From Dokdonella_A ginsengisoli (lineage in GTDB: Bacteria; Pseudomonadota; Gammaproteobacteria; Xanthomonadales; Rhodanobacteraceae): DNA of 64,000 nt. This document shows, piece after piece, positions 25,373-33,812 of this stretch. The position numbers were made by a program, and so were the translations under genes. Location: the NCBI RefSeq assembly GCF_042652785.1, contig NZ_JBHSHD010000006.1:186001-250000 (forward strand), written 5' to 3'. Each line of letters begins with the position of its first letter. The stretch's first letter is position 1. Under the pieces are notes generated by a model. It was given only the letters and a program-made list of their open reading frames with translations, was not told where the DNA came from and ran no database searches.

Positions 25373-25380
25373 CGGCGGCC

Positions 25381-25875
25381 TCAGTAGGTGACGGTCGCGG
25401 TGATCACGTCGTTGTAGCTGCCGGCCGGGAAGTTCGCGCTCGGCACGCGGCCGTAGACCGGGATGCTCACGGTGGAGCCGGTGCCGCTGCCGGCCAGCAC
25501 GTTGCCGCCGGCGCCGATGGTGCTGCCCCAGACGTCGCCGGCGCCGCGCGCGGCGGCGCGGTACAGCTGGTACGGCACCAGGTTCGCGCCGTTGGCCATC
25601 TTGCGCGAGTTGACGTCGGTGCCGTTCTGGCCGTTGTCCAGCGCGACGGTGTAGGCGGTGCCGGGCGTGCAGCTCAGGTTGAGCGCGCCCTGGTTGTCGA
25701 TGTTGGTCGAGGTCGACGGCTGGTTGCCGAAGTCGACGTCGGTGGCCGCCACGGTGTGGATGTCGCAGGAGCTGGTGATGACGATCTTCACGTTGAAGGT
25801 CGTGGTGTCGGTGGCGGCGGAAGCCGTGCCGGCGGCGAGGGCCGCAAGGACGGCGGCGAGGATTCTGGCTTGCAT
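25381..25875 (-). CDS. SCPU-domain major fimbrial subunit
   Basis: 164 residues with a signal peptide (MQARILAAVLAALAAGTASA). One SCPU domain: SCDIHTVAATDVDFGNQ, LNLSCTPGTAYTV, KMANGANLVPYQLYR, SIPVYGRVPSANFPAGSYND and a C-terminal VTATVTY beta-strand that donates to the neighbouring subunit. First gene of the fimbrial operon, in the position of the major pilin. Its promoter must lie in the 276-bp gap to the divergent membrane gene, where a 20-bp palindrome is present. Confidence 0.92.
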   Translation of the reverse strand: MQARILAAVLAALAAGTASAATDTTTFNVKIVITSSCDIHTVAATDVDFGNQPSTSTNIDNQGALNLSCTPGTAYTVALDNGQNGTDVNSRKMANGANLVPYQLYRAAARGAGDVWGSTIGAGGNVLAGSGTGSTVSIPVYGRVPSANFPAGSYNDVITATVTY

Positions 25876-25943
25876 GACGTCTCCACTGGGTAGTCGACGA
25901 AGTGTCGGTACGCACCGCTACGCAGAAGTCGTGCCAGCCTCAA

Positions 25944-25963
25944 AAATGACAAATTAGTCATTT
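25944..25963. promoter_or_regulatory. Palindrome upstream of the fimbrial operon (possible operator)
   Basis: AAATGAC (25944-25950), six-base AT-rich spacer, GTCATTT (25957-25963): a perfect 7-bp inverted repeat centred 78 bp upstream of the pilin ATG, in an unusually AT-rich patch. TGAC-N6-GTCA resembles a dimeric activator or repressor site; the regulator is unknown. Confidence 0.55.
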
Positions 25964-26091
25964 ATGTACTTGGAAACAGTTCTCCAATTGACTTTCTGGC
26001 CGTAGTTCCTGTCGAAAAATGCCTGCTTGTGACGGGGCCGCCGTCCGCCTGCCGCTTCCCTGCGGGATGCGGCGGCAGGCTGTAAAGGACG

Positions 26092-26141
26092 CTTGACAGT
26101 CCTCCCGGCCGCGGATAGCCTCTTGTCAAGGAAGCTTGACA
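26092..26141 (+). promoter_or_regulatory. Promoter and candidate operator of the membrane protein-XRE-peptidase-ABC operon
   Basis: A perfect -35 TTGACA (26093-26098), 17-bp spacer and TAGCCT -10-like hexamer (26116-26121). Just downstream, TGTCAAG (26124-26130) and CTTGACA (26135-26141) form a 7-bp inverted repeat with a GAAG spacer. A third half-site, CTTGACA (26092-26098), overlaps the -35 box. Binding of a repressor to these sites would block the promoter; the small XRE protein two genes downstream is the obvious candidate. Confidence 0.6.
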
Positions 26142-26151
26142 GGGGTGAGGC

Positions 26152-26550
26152 ATGTTCAGGGAACTGTGGTGTTCCGGCACGACGCGCAGGTACTGGTGGG
26201 CGATGACCGGGCTGATGGCCGCCTACATTCCGACCTTCGTCTTCGCGATGGCGAAGATGCATTCGATCCAGTCGCCGCTGCTGCGCGCGGTCGCGGCGCT
26301 GTCGCCGATGCCGTTCCTGCTGGCGGCGGTCTACCTCGAATACCTGCGCATCCGCCGTACCGACGAGCTGCGGCAGCGCATGGAGCTGGAGGCCGGTCTG
26401 CTCGGCCTGGTCGCCTCGATCCTGATCGTGATGGCGCTGGGCCTGCTCGACGGCGCCGGCGTGGTGAAGCTGCCGCTGCTGCTGGCCGCGCCGGTGATGT
26501 GCGTGGTCTACATCGCCGCGCAGGTCTGGGCGCACCGGCACTACCAGTAG
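26152..26550 (+). CDS. Small four-helix membrane protein
   Basis: 132 residues from the ATG at 26152 (MFRELWCSGTTRRYWWAMTG), 10 bp after the operator-like repeat; GGGGTGAGG is the ribosome site. Four hydrophobic segments (about residues 15-35, 45-58, 78-100, 105-125), with a charged loop RIRRTDELRQRMELEAG between segments 2 and 3. The same RTDEL..R loop occurs in the next gene (HSDELEQRV), so the two are distant paralogues. Related small membrane proteins often sit beside XRE regulators; no function recognised. Confidence 0.8.
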   Translation: MFRELWCSGTTRRYWWAMTGLMAAYIPTFVFAMAKMHSIQSPLLRAVAALSPMPFLLAAVYLEYLRIRRTDELRQRMELEAGLLGLVASILIVMALGLLDGAGVVKLPLLLAAPVMCVVYIAAQVWAHRHYQ

Positions 26551-26591
26551 AACGCCACGATGGGCTTCTCCGACTGCTGCAGGCACTGCGC

Positions 26592-26996
26592 ATGAAATAC
26601 AGCCGCAAGCGCTACCAGACCGCCGTGCTGGTCCTGATGGCGATCTACTTCGCCGCGATCCTCCTGCTGTCGCCGCACGTGCGCGACGCGCAAGGCGTGC
26701 TGGCCAAGGCGGTGCTCGCGGTCGCGCCGGCGCTGCCGGTGGTCGGCGTGGTCTGGCTGATGACCTGGCGCGTCGTCCACAGCGACGAACTCGAGCAGCG
26801 CGTACACCTGATCGCGCTCAGCGTCGCCAGCGGCACGGTCGCCTCGCTGAGCCTGATCGTCGGCTTTCTCGCCGCCGGCGGTGTGGTCGCGCCGGGCGAA
26901 GACGCGCTGATCTGGGTGTTTCCGGGTCTGTGCGCGATCTACGGCCTCACGCGATGGAGCCTGTCGCGGTACTACGGCAGGGAAGGCCGAGGATGA
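26592..26996 (+). CDS. Small four-helix membrane protein, second copy
   Basis: 134 residues from the ATG at 26592 (MKYSRKRYQTAVLVLMAIYF). Four hydrophobic segments and the central HSDELEQRVHLIALSVASG loop correspond to the preceding protein. The last four bases overlap the start of the XRE gene (ATGA, 26993-26996). Two divergent four-helix proteins encoded in tandem could form a heteromeric membrane sensor or subunit; this is inference. Confidence 0.8.
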   Translation: MKYSRKRYQTAVLVLMAIYFAAILLLSPHVRDAQGVLAKAVLAVAPALPVVGVVWLMTWRVVHSDELEQRVHLIALSVASGTVASLSLIVGFLAAGGVVAPGEDALIWVFPGLCAIYGLTRWSLSRYYGREGRG

Positions 26997-27196
26997 ACAA
27001 CCACCTGCGCGAACTGCGCGAGGCGCGAGGCTGGTCGCAGGGCGAACTGGGCGAGCAGCTCGGCGTTTCCCGGCAGACCGTGAACGCGATCGAGACCGGC
27101 AAGTACGACCCGAGCCTGCCGCTGGCGTTCCGCATCGCGAAGCTTTTCCGCACATCGATCGAGGCGATCTTCGATCCGGGAGAACCAGAGCAATGA
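26993..27196 (+). CDS. XRE-family HTH transcriptional regulator
   Basis: 67 residues from the ATG at 26993 (MNNHLRELREARGWSQGELG). A single Cro/C1-type helix-turn-helix (WSQGELGEQLGVSRQTVNAIE) and the KYDPSLPLAFRIAKLF continuation, which is the compact YozG/YvaO-like class of stand-alone DNA-binding proteins. Overlaps by four bases with both the upstream membrane gene and the downstream peptidase gene. Likely autorepressor at the TGTCAAG/CTTGACA sites at 26092-26141. Confidence 0.9.
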   Translation: MNNHLRELREARGWSQGELGEQLGVSRQTVNAIETGKYDPSLPLAFRIAKLFRTSIEAIFDPGEPEQ

Positions 27197-28749
27197 ACAG
27201 ACGCAACCTGTTGCAAATCGCGGTCGCGGTGGCGTTCCTGGCCGTGGTCGGCGCGCGCGAATGGAGCAAGTCGCGCGAGTCCGGCCGCACGCCGGCCGCG
27301 GCGCAGGGACCGGCGATCGTGCAGAAGAAGGGCGAGCGCGGCTTTCGCCTCGGCTCGCTCGCGTTCGAGCCGTGCGAGCTGGCCCAGCGCAACACGGCCG
27401 CGACCACGGCCGCGTTCTGCGCGCCGTTCCAGGTACCGGAGAACTGGGATCGCCCCGACGGCCGCAAGATCGACCTGCACCTGGCGCTGATCCGCAGCGA
27501 GGCGCCGGCGCCGGCGCGCGACCTGGCGGTGCTGCTCGCCGGCGGACCCGGCCAGGCGGCGACCGAGTCGTATCCGCGCGTGGCCGGCGCGTTCGCGCCG
27601 ATCCTGCGTCATCGCAACCTCGTGCTGATGGACCAGCGCGGCACCGGCGCCTCGCATCCGCTGGAGTGCAAGCAGGATCTGGACGAAGAGGCGCCGTCGG
27701 CGCAGGCGCTGGACCTGGCCAGGATGCGCGCCGACACGCAGGCCTGTCTGGAGCAGCTCTCCGCGACGTCCGATCCGGCGCAGTACACCACCAGCGCCGC
27801 GGTACGCGACCTGGAGGCCCTGCGCCAGGCGCTCGGCGCACCGCAGTTCGACCTGGTCGGGGTTTCCTACGGTACGCGCGTCGCGCAGCAATACCTGATG
27901 CGTCATCCCGACGGCGTGCGCAGCATCGTGCTCGACAGCCCGGTGCCGAACGAGGAGATGCTCGGCTCGCAGTTCGCCGCCAACCTCGACGCCTCGCTGA
28001 AGGCGCAGTTCGCCGCCTGCGGCAAGACGCCGGCTTGCGCGAAAGCCTTCGGCGACCCGTACGCGAGCCTGTACCGCCTGCGCGACCAGCTCGCCGCCCG
28101 GCCCGAGGAGGTGAGCCTGCGCGATCCGCGCACCTACGCGACCGATAAGAAGCCGCTCGGCGCGCTGCGCCTGGCCGGGCTGGTACGCCTGTTCGCCTAC
28201 GCGCCGGAAACCAGCGCCCTGCTGCCGCTGGTGATCGATCGTGCGCTGAAGGGCGACTTCGCGCCGATGGTCGGCCAGTCCGAGTTCATCGCCCAGGAGA
28301 TGTCCGATCTCACCGGCAACGCCATGCAGCTGTCGGTGATCTGTGCCGAGGACGCCGAGGGCCTCGTCGAGCGGCCGCAGGACGCCGGCCTCCTGCTTGG
28401 CGACGCGTTCGTGCGCGTGCTGCGCGAACAGTGCGCAGTCTGGCCGCGCGGCAGCCGGCCGGCCGACTTCCACGCGCCGGCCAAGAGCGACAAGCCGGTG
28501 CTGATCCTGTCCGGCGAGTTCGACCCGGTCACGCCGCCGCGCTACGGCGAGGCGATCGTGAAGGGGCTGTCGAACGGGCGCCAGCTGGTCGCCGCCGGGC
28601 AGGGCCACAGCGTGATGGGCCGCGGCTGTCTGCCCAAGCTCGTCGCGCGTTTCGTCGAAGACCTCGACGCGAAGAACCTCGACGCCGGTTGCATCGCCGA
28701 CTTCGGTCCGACCCCGGCCTTCATCGACTTCAACGGAGCCGGTCCATGA
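27193..28749 (+). CDS. Membrane-anchored alpha/beta hydrolase (S33 aminopeptidase-like)
   Basis: 518 residues starting MNRRNLLQIAVAVAFLAVVGAREWSK with an uncleaved-looking N-terminal anchor or signal peptide. Hydrolase motifs: oxyanion-side LLAGGPGQAATES (about residue 113), MDQRGTGASHP, nucleophile GVSYGTR (Ser225), an acid in SGEFDPVTPP (about residue 438) and His in GQGHSVMG. The GGPGQ and C-terminal GEFDPVTPP motifs fit the tripeptidyl/prolyl aminopeptidase (S33) group. The protein faces the periplasm if anchored. Overlaps XRE gene by ATGA and the ABC ATPase gene (28746) by four bases, so it is translationally coupled. Confidence 0.88.
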   Translation: MNRRNLLQIAVAVAFLAVVGAREWSKSRESGRTPAAAQGPAIVQKKGERGFRLGSLAFEPCELAQRNTAATTAAFCAPFQVPENWDRPDGRKIDLHLALIRSEAPAPARDLAVLLAGGPGQAATESYPRVAGAFAPILRHRNLVLMDQRGTGASHPLECKQDLDEEAPSAQALDLARMRADTQACLEQLSATSDPAQYTTSAAVRDLEALRQALGAPQFDLVGVSYGTRVAQQYLMRHPDGVRSIVLDSPVPNEEMLGSQFAANLDASLKAQFAACGKTPACAKAFGDPYASLYRLRDQLAARPEEVSLRDPRTYATDKKPLGALRLAGLVRLFAYAPETSALLPLVIDRALKGDFAPMVGQSEFIAQEMSDLTGNAMQLSVICAEDAEGLVERPQDAGLLLGDAFVRVLREQCAVWPRGSRPADFHAPAKSDKPVLILSGEFDPVTPPRYGEAIVKGLSNGRQLVAAGQGHSVMGRGCLPKLVARFVEDLDAKNLDAGCIADFGPTPAFIDFNGAGP

Positions 28750-29480
28750 TCGAAGTGAACGACCTGCACAAGGCCTTCGGCGCGGTGAAGGCCGTCGACG
28801 GCGTGTCCTTCGCCGCGCGCGACGGCGAGATCACCGGCCTGCTCGGCCCGAACGGCGCCGGCAAGACCACCACGCTGCGCATGCTCTACACGCTGATGCG
28901 GCCCGACCGCGGCGCAGTGCGCGTGGACGGCATCGACGCGGCCGCCGATCCGCTCGCCGTGCGCCGGTGCCTGGGCGTGCTGCCCGACGCGCGCGGCCTG
29001 TACAAGCGCCTGAGCGCACGCGAGAACATCGACTACTTCGGCCGCCTGCAGGGGCTGGACGCGGCCACCCGCCGCCGCCGCGCCGACGAGCTGATCGCCG
29101 CGCTGGACATGGCCGACATCGCCGAGCGCCGCACCGAGGGCTTCTCGCAGGGCCAGCGCGTGAAGACGGCGATCGCGCGCGCGCTGATCCACGATCCGCG
29201 CAACGTGATCCTCGACGAGCCGACCAACGGTCTGGACGTGATGGCCACGCGCGCGATGCGCACCTTCATGCGCCGTCTGAAGGAGGAGGGCCGCTGCGTG
29301 CTGTTCTCCAGCCACATCATGCAGGAGGTCGGCGCGCTGTGCGACCGCATCGTGGTGATCGCGCACGGGCGCGTCGTCGCCGACGAGTCGCCGGCACAGC
29401 TGCTCGCACAGACCGGACAGACGAGCCTGGAGGACGCCTTCGTCCAGATCATCGGCTCCGAAGAGGGACTGGCCGCATGA
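28746..29480 (+). CDS. ABC transporter ATP-binding protein (NatA-like)
   Basis: 244 residues from the ATG at 28746 (MIEVNDLHKAFGAVKAVDG). Walker A GPNGAGKTTT, Q-loop and DARGLYKRLSARENIDYF, signature FSQGQRVKTAIARAL in place of the usual LSGGQ (typical of NatA proteins), Walker B NVILDEPTNGLD, and SSHIMQEV H-loop. Pairs with the ABC-2/NatB permease 148 bp downstream. Family members export Na+ or peptides; no substrate is evident here. Confidence 0.92.
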   Translation: MIEVNDLHKAFGAVKAVDGVSFAARDGEITGLLGPNGAGKTTTLRMLYTLMRPDRGAVRVDGIDAAADPLAVRRCLGVLPDARGLYKRLSARENIDYFGRLQGLDAATRRRRADELIAALDMADIAERRTEGFSQGQRVKTAIARALIHDPRNVILDEPTNGLDVMATRAMRTFMRRLKEEGRCVLFSSHIMQEVGALCDRIVVIAHGRVVADESPAQLLAQTGQTSLEDAFVQIIGSEEGLAA

Positions 29481-29505
29481 GCGCTCCCCTCCGATTTCGC
29501 CGCGA

Positions 29506-29585
29506 CGTCATGCCCGCGAACGCGGGCATCCCTCGCGTTCCCGTGGCGTCACGCAAGGCAATCGCCGGCTTTCGCGGGCATGACG
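29506..29585. repeat. REP-like inverted pair between ATPase and permease genes
   Basis: CGTCATGCCCGCGAACGCGG at the left end and TTTCGCGGGCATGACG at the right end. Same family as 13851-13936, with CATGCCC in place of CATTCCC, compensated in both arms. Confidence 0.85.
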
Positions 29586-29628
29586 CCTGCACACCGACTC
29601 GGCTTTTTCCGAAAGGATGGTTTTCGAC

Positions 29629-30804
29629 ATGAAATCCGTACTGACCGTCTTCTGGAAGGAAATCCGCGAGAACCTTCGCGACCGGCGCACCGTCATGAAC
29701 ACGCTGCTGACCGGGCCGCTGTTCGCGCCGCTGGTGTTCGTGCTGATCATCAACGCGGCGGTGACGCGCGAACTGGACAAGGCCGAGCTGCCGCTGGACG
29801 TGCCGGTGGTCGGCGCCGAGCACGCGCCGAACCTGATCGCCGCGCTGAAGCAGCAGAACTTCCGCATCAAGGACGCGCCGGCCGATCCGGAGCGCGCCGT
29901 GCGCGAGCAGGACGCCGACCTGGTGCTGCGCATTCCGCCCGACTACGGCGACGCGTGGCGCAAGGGCGAATCGGCCCAGGTCGAGCTGATCTTCGACGCC
30001 TCGCAGCGCGACGCGCAGGGTTCGGTGTCGCGCCTGCAGCGCGCGCTGGAAGGCTACGGCCAGCGCGCCGGCGCGTTGCGCCTGATCGCGCGCGGGCTGA
30101 CCCCGGACCTGATCCGCCCGCTGGCCGTCGCCTCGCGCGACCAGTCCACCGCGCAGAACCGCAGCAGCGCGCTGTTCGGCATGCTGCCGTACTTCTTCAT
30201 CCTCGGCGGCTTCATCGGCGGCATGGCGCTGGCCATCGACACCACCGCCGGCGAGCGCGAGCGGCAGTCGCTGGAGCCGCTGCTGGTCAATCCGGTCGCG
30301 CGCGGCCGCATCCTCGCCGGCAAGCTCGGCGCGACCAGCCTGTTCGCCTTCGTCACGGTGCTGCTGAGCATCGTCGCGTTCTCGATCGCCGGGCAGTTCC
30401 TGCCGACCGAGAAGCTCGGCATGTCGCTCGACATCGGCGTGCGCTTCGCCGCGCTGACGCTGTTCGTGATGCTGCCGCTGGTGCTGCTGCTGGCGACCCT
30501 GCAGACGCTCGCGGCGGCGTTCGCCAAGAGCTTCCGCGAGGCGCAGACGTATCTCTCGCTGCTGATGTTCGTGCCGGTGATCCCGACCCTGATGCTGTCG
30601 GTGTTCCCGCTCAAGACGCAGACCTGGATGTACGCGGTGCCGCTGATGGGCCAGCAGGTCGCGATCATGCGCTTCCTGCGCGGCGACGTCGTCACGCCGC
30701 AGCAGCTCGGCCTGTGCTTCGCCTGCACCGCCGTCGCGGCGCTGGTGTTCTACCTGATCACCGCGCGCATCTACGGCAGCGAGCGGCTGGCGATCTCGGC
30801 CTGA
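29629..30804 (+). CDS. ABC transporter permease (NatB-like)
   Basis: 391 residues from the ATG at 29629 (MKSVLTVFWKEIRENLRDRR); GAAAGGA eleven bases upstream favours it over the ATG at 29617. Architecture of NatB-type exporters: TM1 at 25-45, a large periplasmic domain (about residues 50-175), then five C-terminal TM segments. LEPLLVNPVARGRILAGK and FAKSFREAQTYLSLLMF are typical. It completes the putative export operon that begins at 26152 and ends 3 bp from the convergent ilvA stop. Confidence 0.9.
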   Translation: MKSVLTVFWKEIRENLRDRRTVMNTLLTGPLFAPLVFVLIINAAVTRELDKAELPLDVPVVGAEHAPNLIAALKQQNFRIKDAPADPERAVREQDADLVLRIPPDYGDAWRKGESAQVELIFDASQRDAQGSVSRLQRALEGYGQRAGALRLIARGLTPDLIRPLAVASRDQSTAQNRSSALFGMLPYFFILGGFIGGMALAIDTTAGERERQSLEPLLVNPVARGRILAGKLGATSLFAFVTVLLSIVAFSIAGQFLPTEKLGMSLDIGVRFAALTLFVMLPLVLLLATLQTLAAAFAKSFREAQTYLSLLMFVPVIPTLMLSVFPLKTQTWMYAVPLMGQQVAIMRFLRGDVVTPQQLGLCFACTAVAALVFYLITARIYGSERLAISA

Positions 30805-30807
30805 GGC

Positions 30808-32334
30808 TCACGCGCGCAGCAGCAGGCGGTAGGCCGGATTGGCGCTCTCGTCGCGGTGCGCGTAGCCGAGTCGTTCGAGGAAGCCGGCGAGGGCGGCGCG
30901 GTCGGATTCGGGCACCTGGATGCCGACCAGGATGCGGCCGTAGTCGGCGCCGTGGTTGCGGTAGTGGAACAGGCTGATGTTCCAGGCCGGGTCGAGCGCG
31001 GCGAGGAAGCGCGCCAGGGCGCCGGGGCGCTCGGGGAAGTCGAAGCGGTAGAGCAGCTCGTCGACGGCCAGCTCCGAACGCCCGCCGACCATGTGGCGCA
31101 GGTGCAGCTTGGCCAGCTCGTCGTGCGTGAGGTCGAGCACGTCGAAGCCGCCGCGCGCGAAATCGGCGGCGATGGCGGCGTTCTCGCCGGCGTTCCTCGT
31201 CTGCACGCCGACGAACAGGCGCGCCCGGCGCGGATCGCCGATGCGGTAGTTGAACTCGGTGATGCTGCGTTCGCCGAGCAGGGCGCAGAAGCGGCGGAAG
31301 CTGCCGCGTTCCTCCGGGATCGTCACCGCGAACAGCGCCTCGCGCGCCTCGCCGACCTCGGCGCGCTCGGCGACGAAGCGCAGGCGGTCGAAGTTGAGAT
31401 TGGCGCCGCTGCACACCGCGACCAGCGTCTGTCCGGCCAGGTCCTCGCGTTCGGCGTAGCGCTTGGCGCCGGCGACGGCGAGCGCGCCGGCCGGCTCGAG
31501 CAGGCTGCGCGTGTCGGCGAAGACGTCCTTGATCGCCGCGCACAGCGCATCGGTGTCCACGCGCAGGATTTCGTCGAGGTGGTCGCGGCACAGCGCGAAG
31601 GTCCGCTCGCCGGCCAGCTTGACCGCGGTGCCGTCGGAGAACAGGCCCACTTCGGCGAGTTCGACGCGCCGGCCGGCTTCGAGTGAGCGCGCCATCGCGT
31701 CGGAGTCCTCGGTCTGCACGCCGATGACGCGGATCTCCGGCCGCACCGCCTTGACGTAGGCGGCGACGCCGGCGGCCAGTCCGCCGCCGCCGACCGGCAC
31801 GAAGATCGCGTGGATCGGCGCCTGGTGCTGGCGCAGGATCTCCATCGCCACCGTGCCCTGGCCGGCGATCACATCGTCGTCGTCGAACGGATGGATCAGG
31901 GTCAGCCCGCGCTCGCGGCCGAGTTCGAGCGCGGTGCGGTAGGCGTCGCTGTAGGACTCGCCGGCGAGCACGACTTCGACCGCGTCGCCGCCGTGCGCGC
32001 GCACCGCGTCGATCTTCACCGCCGGCGTGGTCACCGGCATCACGATCGCCGCGCGCACGCCGAGCCGGCGCGCCGCCAGCGCCACGCCCTGCGCGTGGTT
32101 GCCGGCCGAGGCGGCGAATACGCCGCGCGCGCGCTGCTCGCCGGAGAGGCCGGCCATCTTGTTGTACGCGCCGCGCAGCTTGAACGAGAACACCGGCTGG
32201 TTGTCCTCGCGCTTGAGGAACACGCGGTTGCGCAGGCGCGCGGACAGGTTCGGCGCGAAATCCAGCTCGCTCTCGCGCGCGACGTCGTAGACGCGCGCGG
32301 TCAGGATGCGGCGCAGCAGATCGTTGGCGGACAT
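30808..32334 (-). CDS. ilvA: Threonine ammonia-lyase, biosynthetic
   Basis: 508 residues. PLP enzyme that deaminates threonine to 2-oxobutyrate, the entry point for isoleucine; supplies the step absent from the 9-21 kb cluster. Visible: PLP Lys in FLKREDNQPVFSFKLRGAYNK (about residue 55), SAGNHAQGVA, GGGGLAAGVA, and a C-terminal pair of ACT-like regulatory domains (RGSFRRFCALLG, ITEFNYRIGD, PGALARFLAALDPAWNIS) for Ile/Val control. Length (E. coli 514) shows the full regulated form. Convergent with the ABC permease, three bases apart. Confidence 0.96.
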   Translation of the reverse strand: MSANDLLRRILTARVYDVARESELDFAPNLSARLRNRVFLKREDNQPVFSFKLRGAYNKMAGLSGEQRARGVFAASAGNHAQGVALAARRLGVRAAIVMPVTTPAVKIDAVRAHGGDAVEVVLAGESYSDAYRTALELGRERGLTLIHPFDDDDVIAGQGTVAMEILRQHQAPIHAIFVPVGGGGLAAGVAAYVKAVRPEIRVIGVQTEDSDAMARSLEAGRRVELAEVGLFSDGTAVKLAGERTFALCRDHLDEILRVDTDALCAAIKDVFADTRSLLEPAGALAVAGAKRYAEREDLAGQTLVAVCSGANLNFDRLRFVAERAEVGEAREALFAVTIPEERGSFRRFCALLGERSITEFNYRIGDPRRARLFVGVQTRNAGENAAIAADFARGGFDVLDLTHDELAKLHLRHMVGGRSELAVDELLYRFDFPERPGALARFLAALDPAWNISLFHYRNHGADYGRILVGIQVPESDRAALAGFLERLGYAHRDESANPAYRLLLRA

Positions 32335-32403
32335 GCGCAGTCGCGGACGCGGGGGACCTTCGCGATCATAGACGATCGCGCCGTCGGCGAGCGGGCATAC
32401 CGA

Positions 32404-32435
32404 ACCCGCGCGCCGACGCAGGCCGGCGCGCGGGT
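32404..32435. terminator. Possible terminator hairpin of the porin gene
   Basis: Perfect 12-bp stem ACCCGCGCGCCG (32404-32415) with CGGCGCGCGGGT (32424-32435) and an eight-base loop, 45 bp after the porin stop on the minus strand. No clear T-run follows, so termination may be Rho-dependent. Confidence 0.5.
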
Positions 32436-32479
32436 CGGTTCGGGCGCAAACGCGTCGTCGCGGAGCGCCGGCGTCCGGT

Positions 32480-33730
32480 TCAGAAGAACACGATGCCGCC
32501 GAGCGACCCGCCGTATTGCTTGGCCTCCTGGCCGAGGTAGTCTTTCGAGCGCGTCACCCCGAGTTCGCCGGCCAGCGTCACGCTCTGCGTCAGCTTGTAG
32601 TACAGGCCGCCGGTGATGTTCTCGTTCGACTTGAAGCTCGCGTTGAGCGCGTCGTTGTAGACGTCGTCGTCGCGGTTCTCGCTCTTGCCGTAGTTCAGGC
32701 CGAACTTCAGCTTGTCGGTGAAGTTCCAGGTGCCCTGCAGCAGGTAGTTCAGGCCCTTCACGTCGCCCTGGTCGCCGTCGGACAGGATGCCGATGCCCTT
32801 GCCGTACTGGACGTTGGCGAGCAGGCCGAACGCGCCGGCGCTGAGCGAGGCGCCGACCTCGCCGGCCACTTCGGTGAAGTTGTCGCCCTCGGCCGTGCTG
32901 CCGCTGGCGCCGTAGAACTTCTGCGACTTCACGCCGGCCCACACCTTGACGCCCTCGGTCTTGTAGGCGAGCTGCGCCTGCACCTGCGGATACGCCTTGG
33001 ACACGTACAGCGTGCTCGCGTCGACCGGGCTGAACACGCCGCCGGTGAAGGTGAAGCCGCCGCCGAAGGTCGGCGAGCTGTAGGAAATCTGGCCGTAGTT
33101 GTCCAGATACGTGTAGCCGGCACCGATGTGGCCGAGCGTGACGCGGCCGCGCTGCGTGGCCTGCGTCGGCGCACCCGCACCGAGCAAAGTCATGTCGGTG
33201 AGGATCGCGTTGGCGCCGAAGATGCCGTAGTCGCGGCCGATCTTCACCGTGCCGGCCTCGGCCGTGCCGACCGTGAAGAACGCCTGGCGCACGTCGACGT
33301 TGGTGTTGGTGTCCACGCCCGAGGACGTGGCCGCGTGCACCATGATGCCGACGGTGCCGCCGATGTCGATGCCGTCCTGGGTGGTCTTGAACTTGGTGAT
33401 CAGGCCGCTCGGCAGCAGACCGTTGCCGATGCTGGTCTTGTGGCTCTCGCCCGAGCAGCCGAGCGCACGGCCGGCCAGCGCCAGGCCACCAACCGCATCG
33501 CCCGAGCAGCTCGTCGCCGTGTAGTAGGCGTTGACGATGCCGCCGACGTCCAGTTCCCAGTCGCCGCCCTGGATCGAGACGGCACCGGCGTCCGCCGCAC
33601 AGGCGGCGATGCCGAGCACGCTCCAGCGCAGGAGCGCGACGAAGCGCCGCGGCCTCGCCCGCGGCAGATTGCGGTTAGCCTCCGCGCGGACCATCCGCGC
33701 GGCATTCGACCTCGCTGAAAACGCGTGCAT
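32480..33730 (-). CDS. Outer-membrane porin
   Basis: 416 residues from the ATG at 33730, preceded by a strong GGAGGAGGAC ribosome site. The N-terminus MHAFSARSNAARMVRAEANRNLPRARPRRF is unusually long and basic before the hydrophobic core (LLRWSVLGIAACAADAGA), so the real translation start could be internal. The mature chain begins VSIQGGDWELDVGG and runs as a 16-strand-like general porin: YTATSC, GRDYGIFGANAIL, GAGYTYLDNYGQISY, NVQYGKGIGIL, LKFGLNYGKSEN, and ends in the aromatic beta-signal GGIVFF. An upstream sigma-54-like promoter at 33813-33834 suggests nutrient-linked expression. Confidence 0.85.
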   Translation of the reverse strand: MHAFSARSNAARMVRAEANRNLPRARPRRFVALLRWSVLGIAACAADAGAVSIQGGDWELDVGGIVNAYYTATSCSGDAVGGLALAGRALGCSGESHKTSIGNGLLPSGLITKFKTTQDGIDIGGTVGIMVHAATSSGVDTNTNVDVRQAFFTVGTAEAGTVKIGRDYGIFGANAILTDMTLLGAGAPTQATQRGRVTLGHIGAGYTYLDNYGQISYSSPTFGGGFTFTGGVFSPVDASTLYVSKAYPQVQAQLAYKTEGVKVWAGVKSQKFYGASGSTAEGDNFTEVAGEVGASLSAGAFGLLANVQYGKGIGILSDGDQGDVKGLNYLLQGTWNFTDKLKFGLNYGKSENRDDDVYNDALNASFKSNENITGGLYYKLTQSVTLAGELGVTRSKDYLGQEAKQYGGSLGGIVFF

Positions 33731-33812
33731 GTCGTCCTCCTCCGCTGCAGCAGCGCCCCGTATCAGCAGGTTGCGTGCCACCGCTCGTCTTGCTGCGGCG
33801 AGGCAGGGCCGG

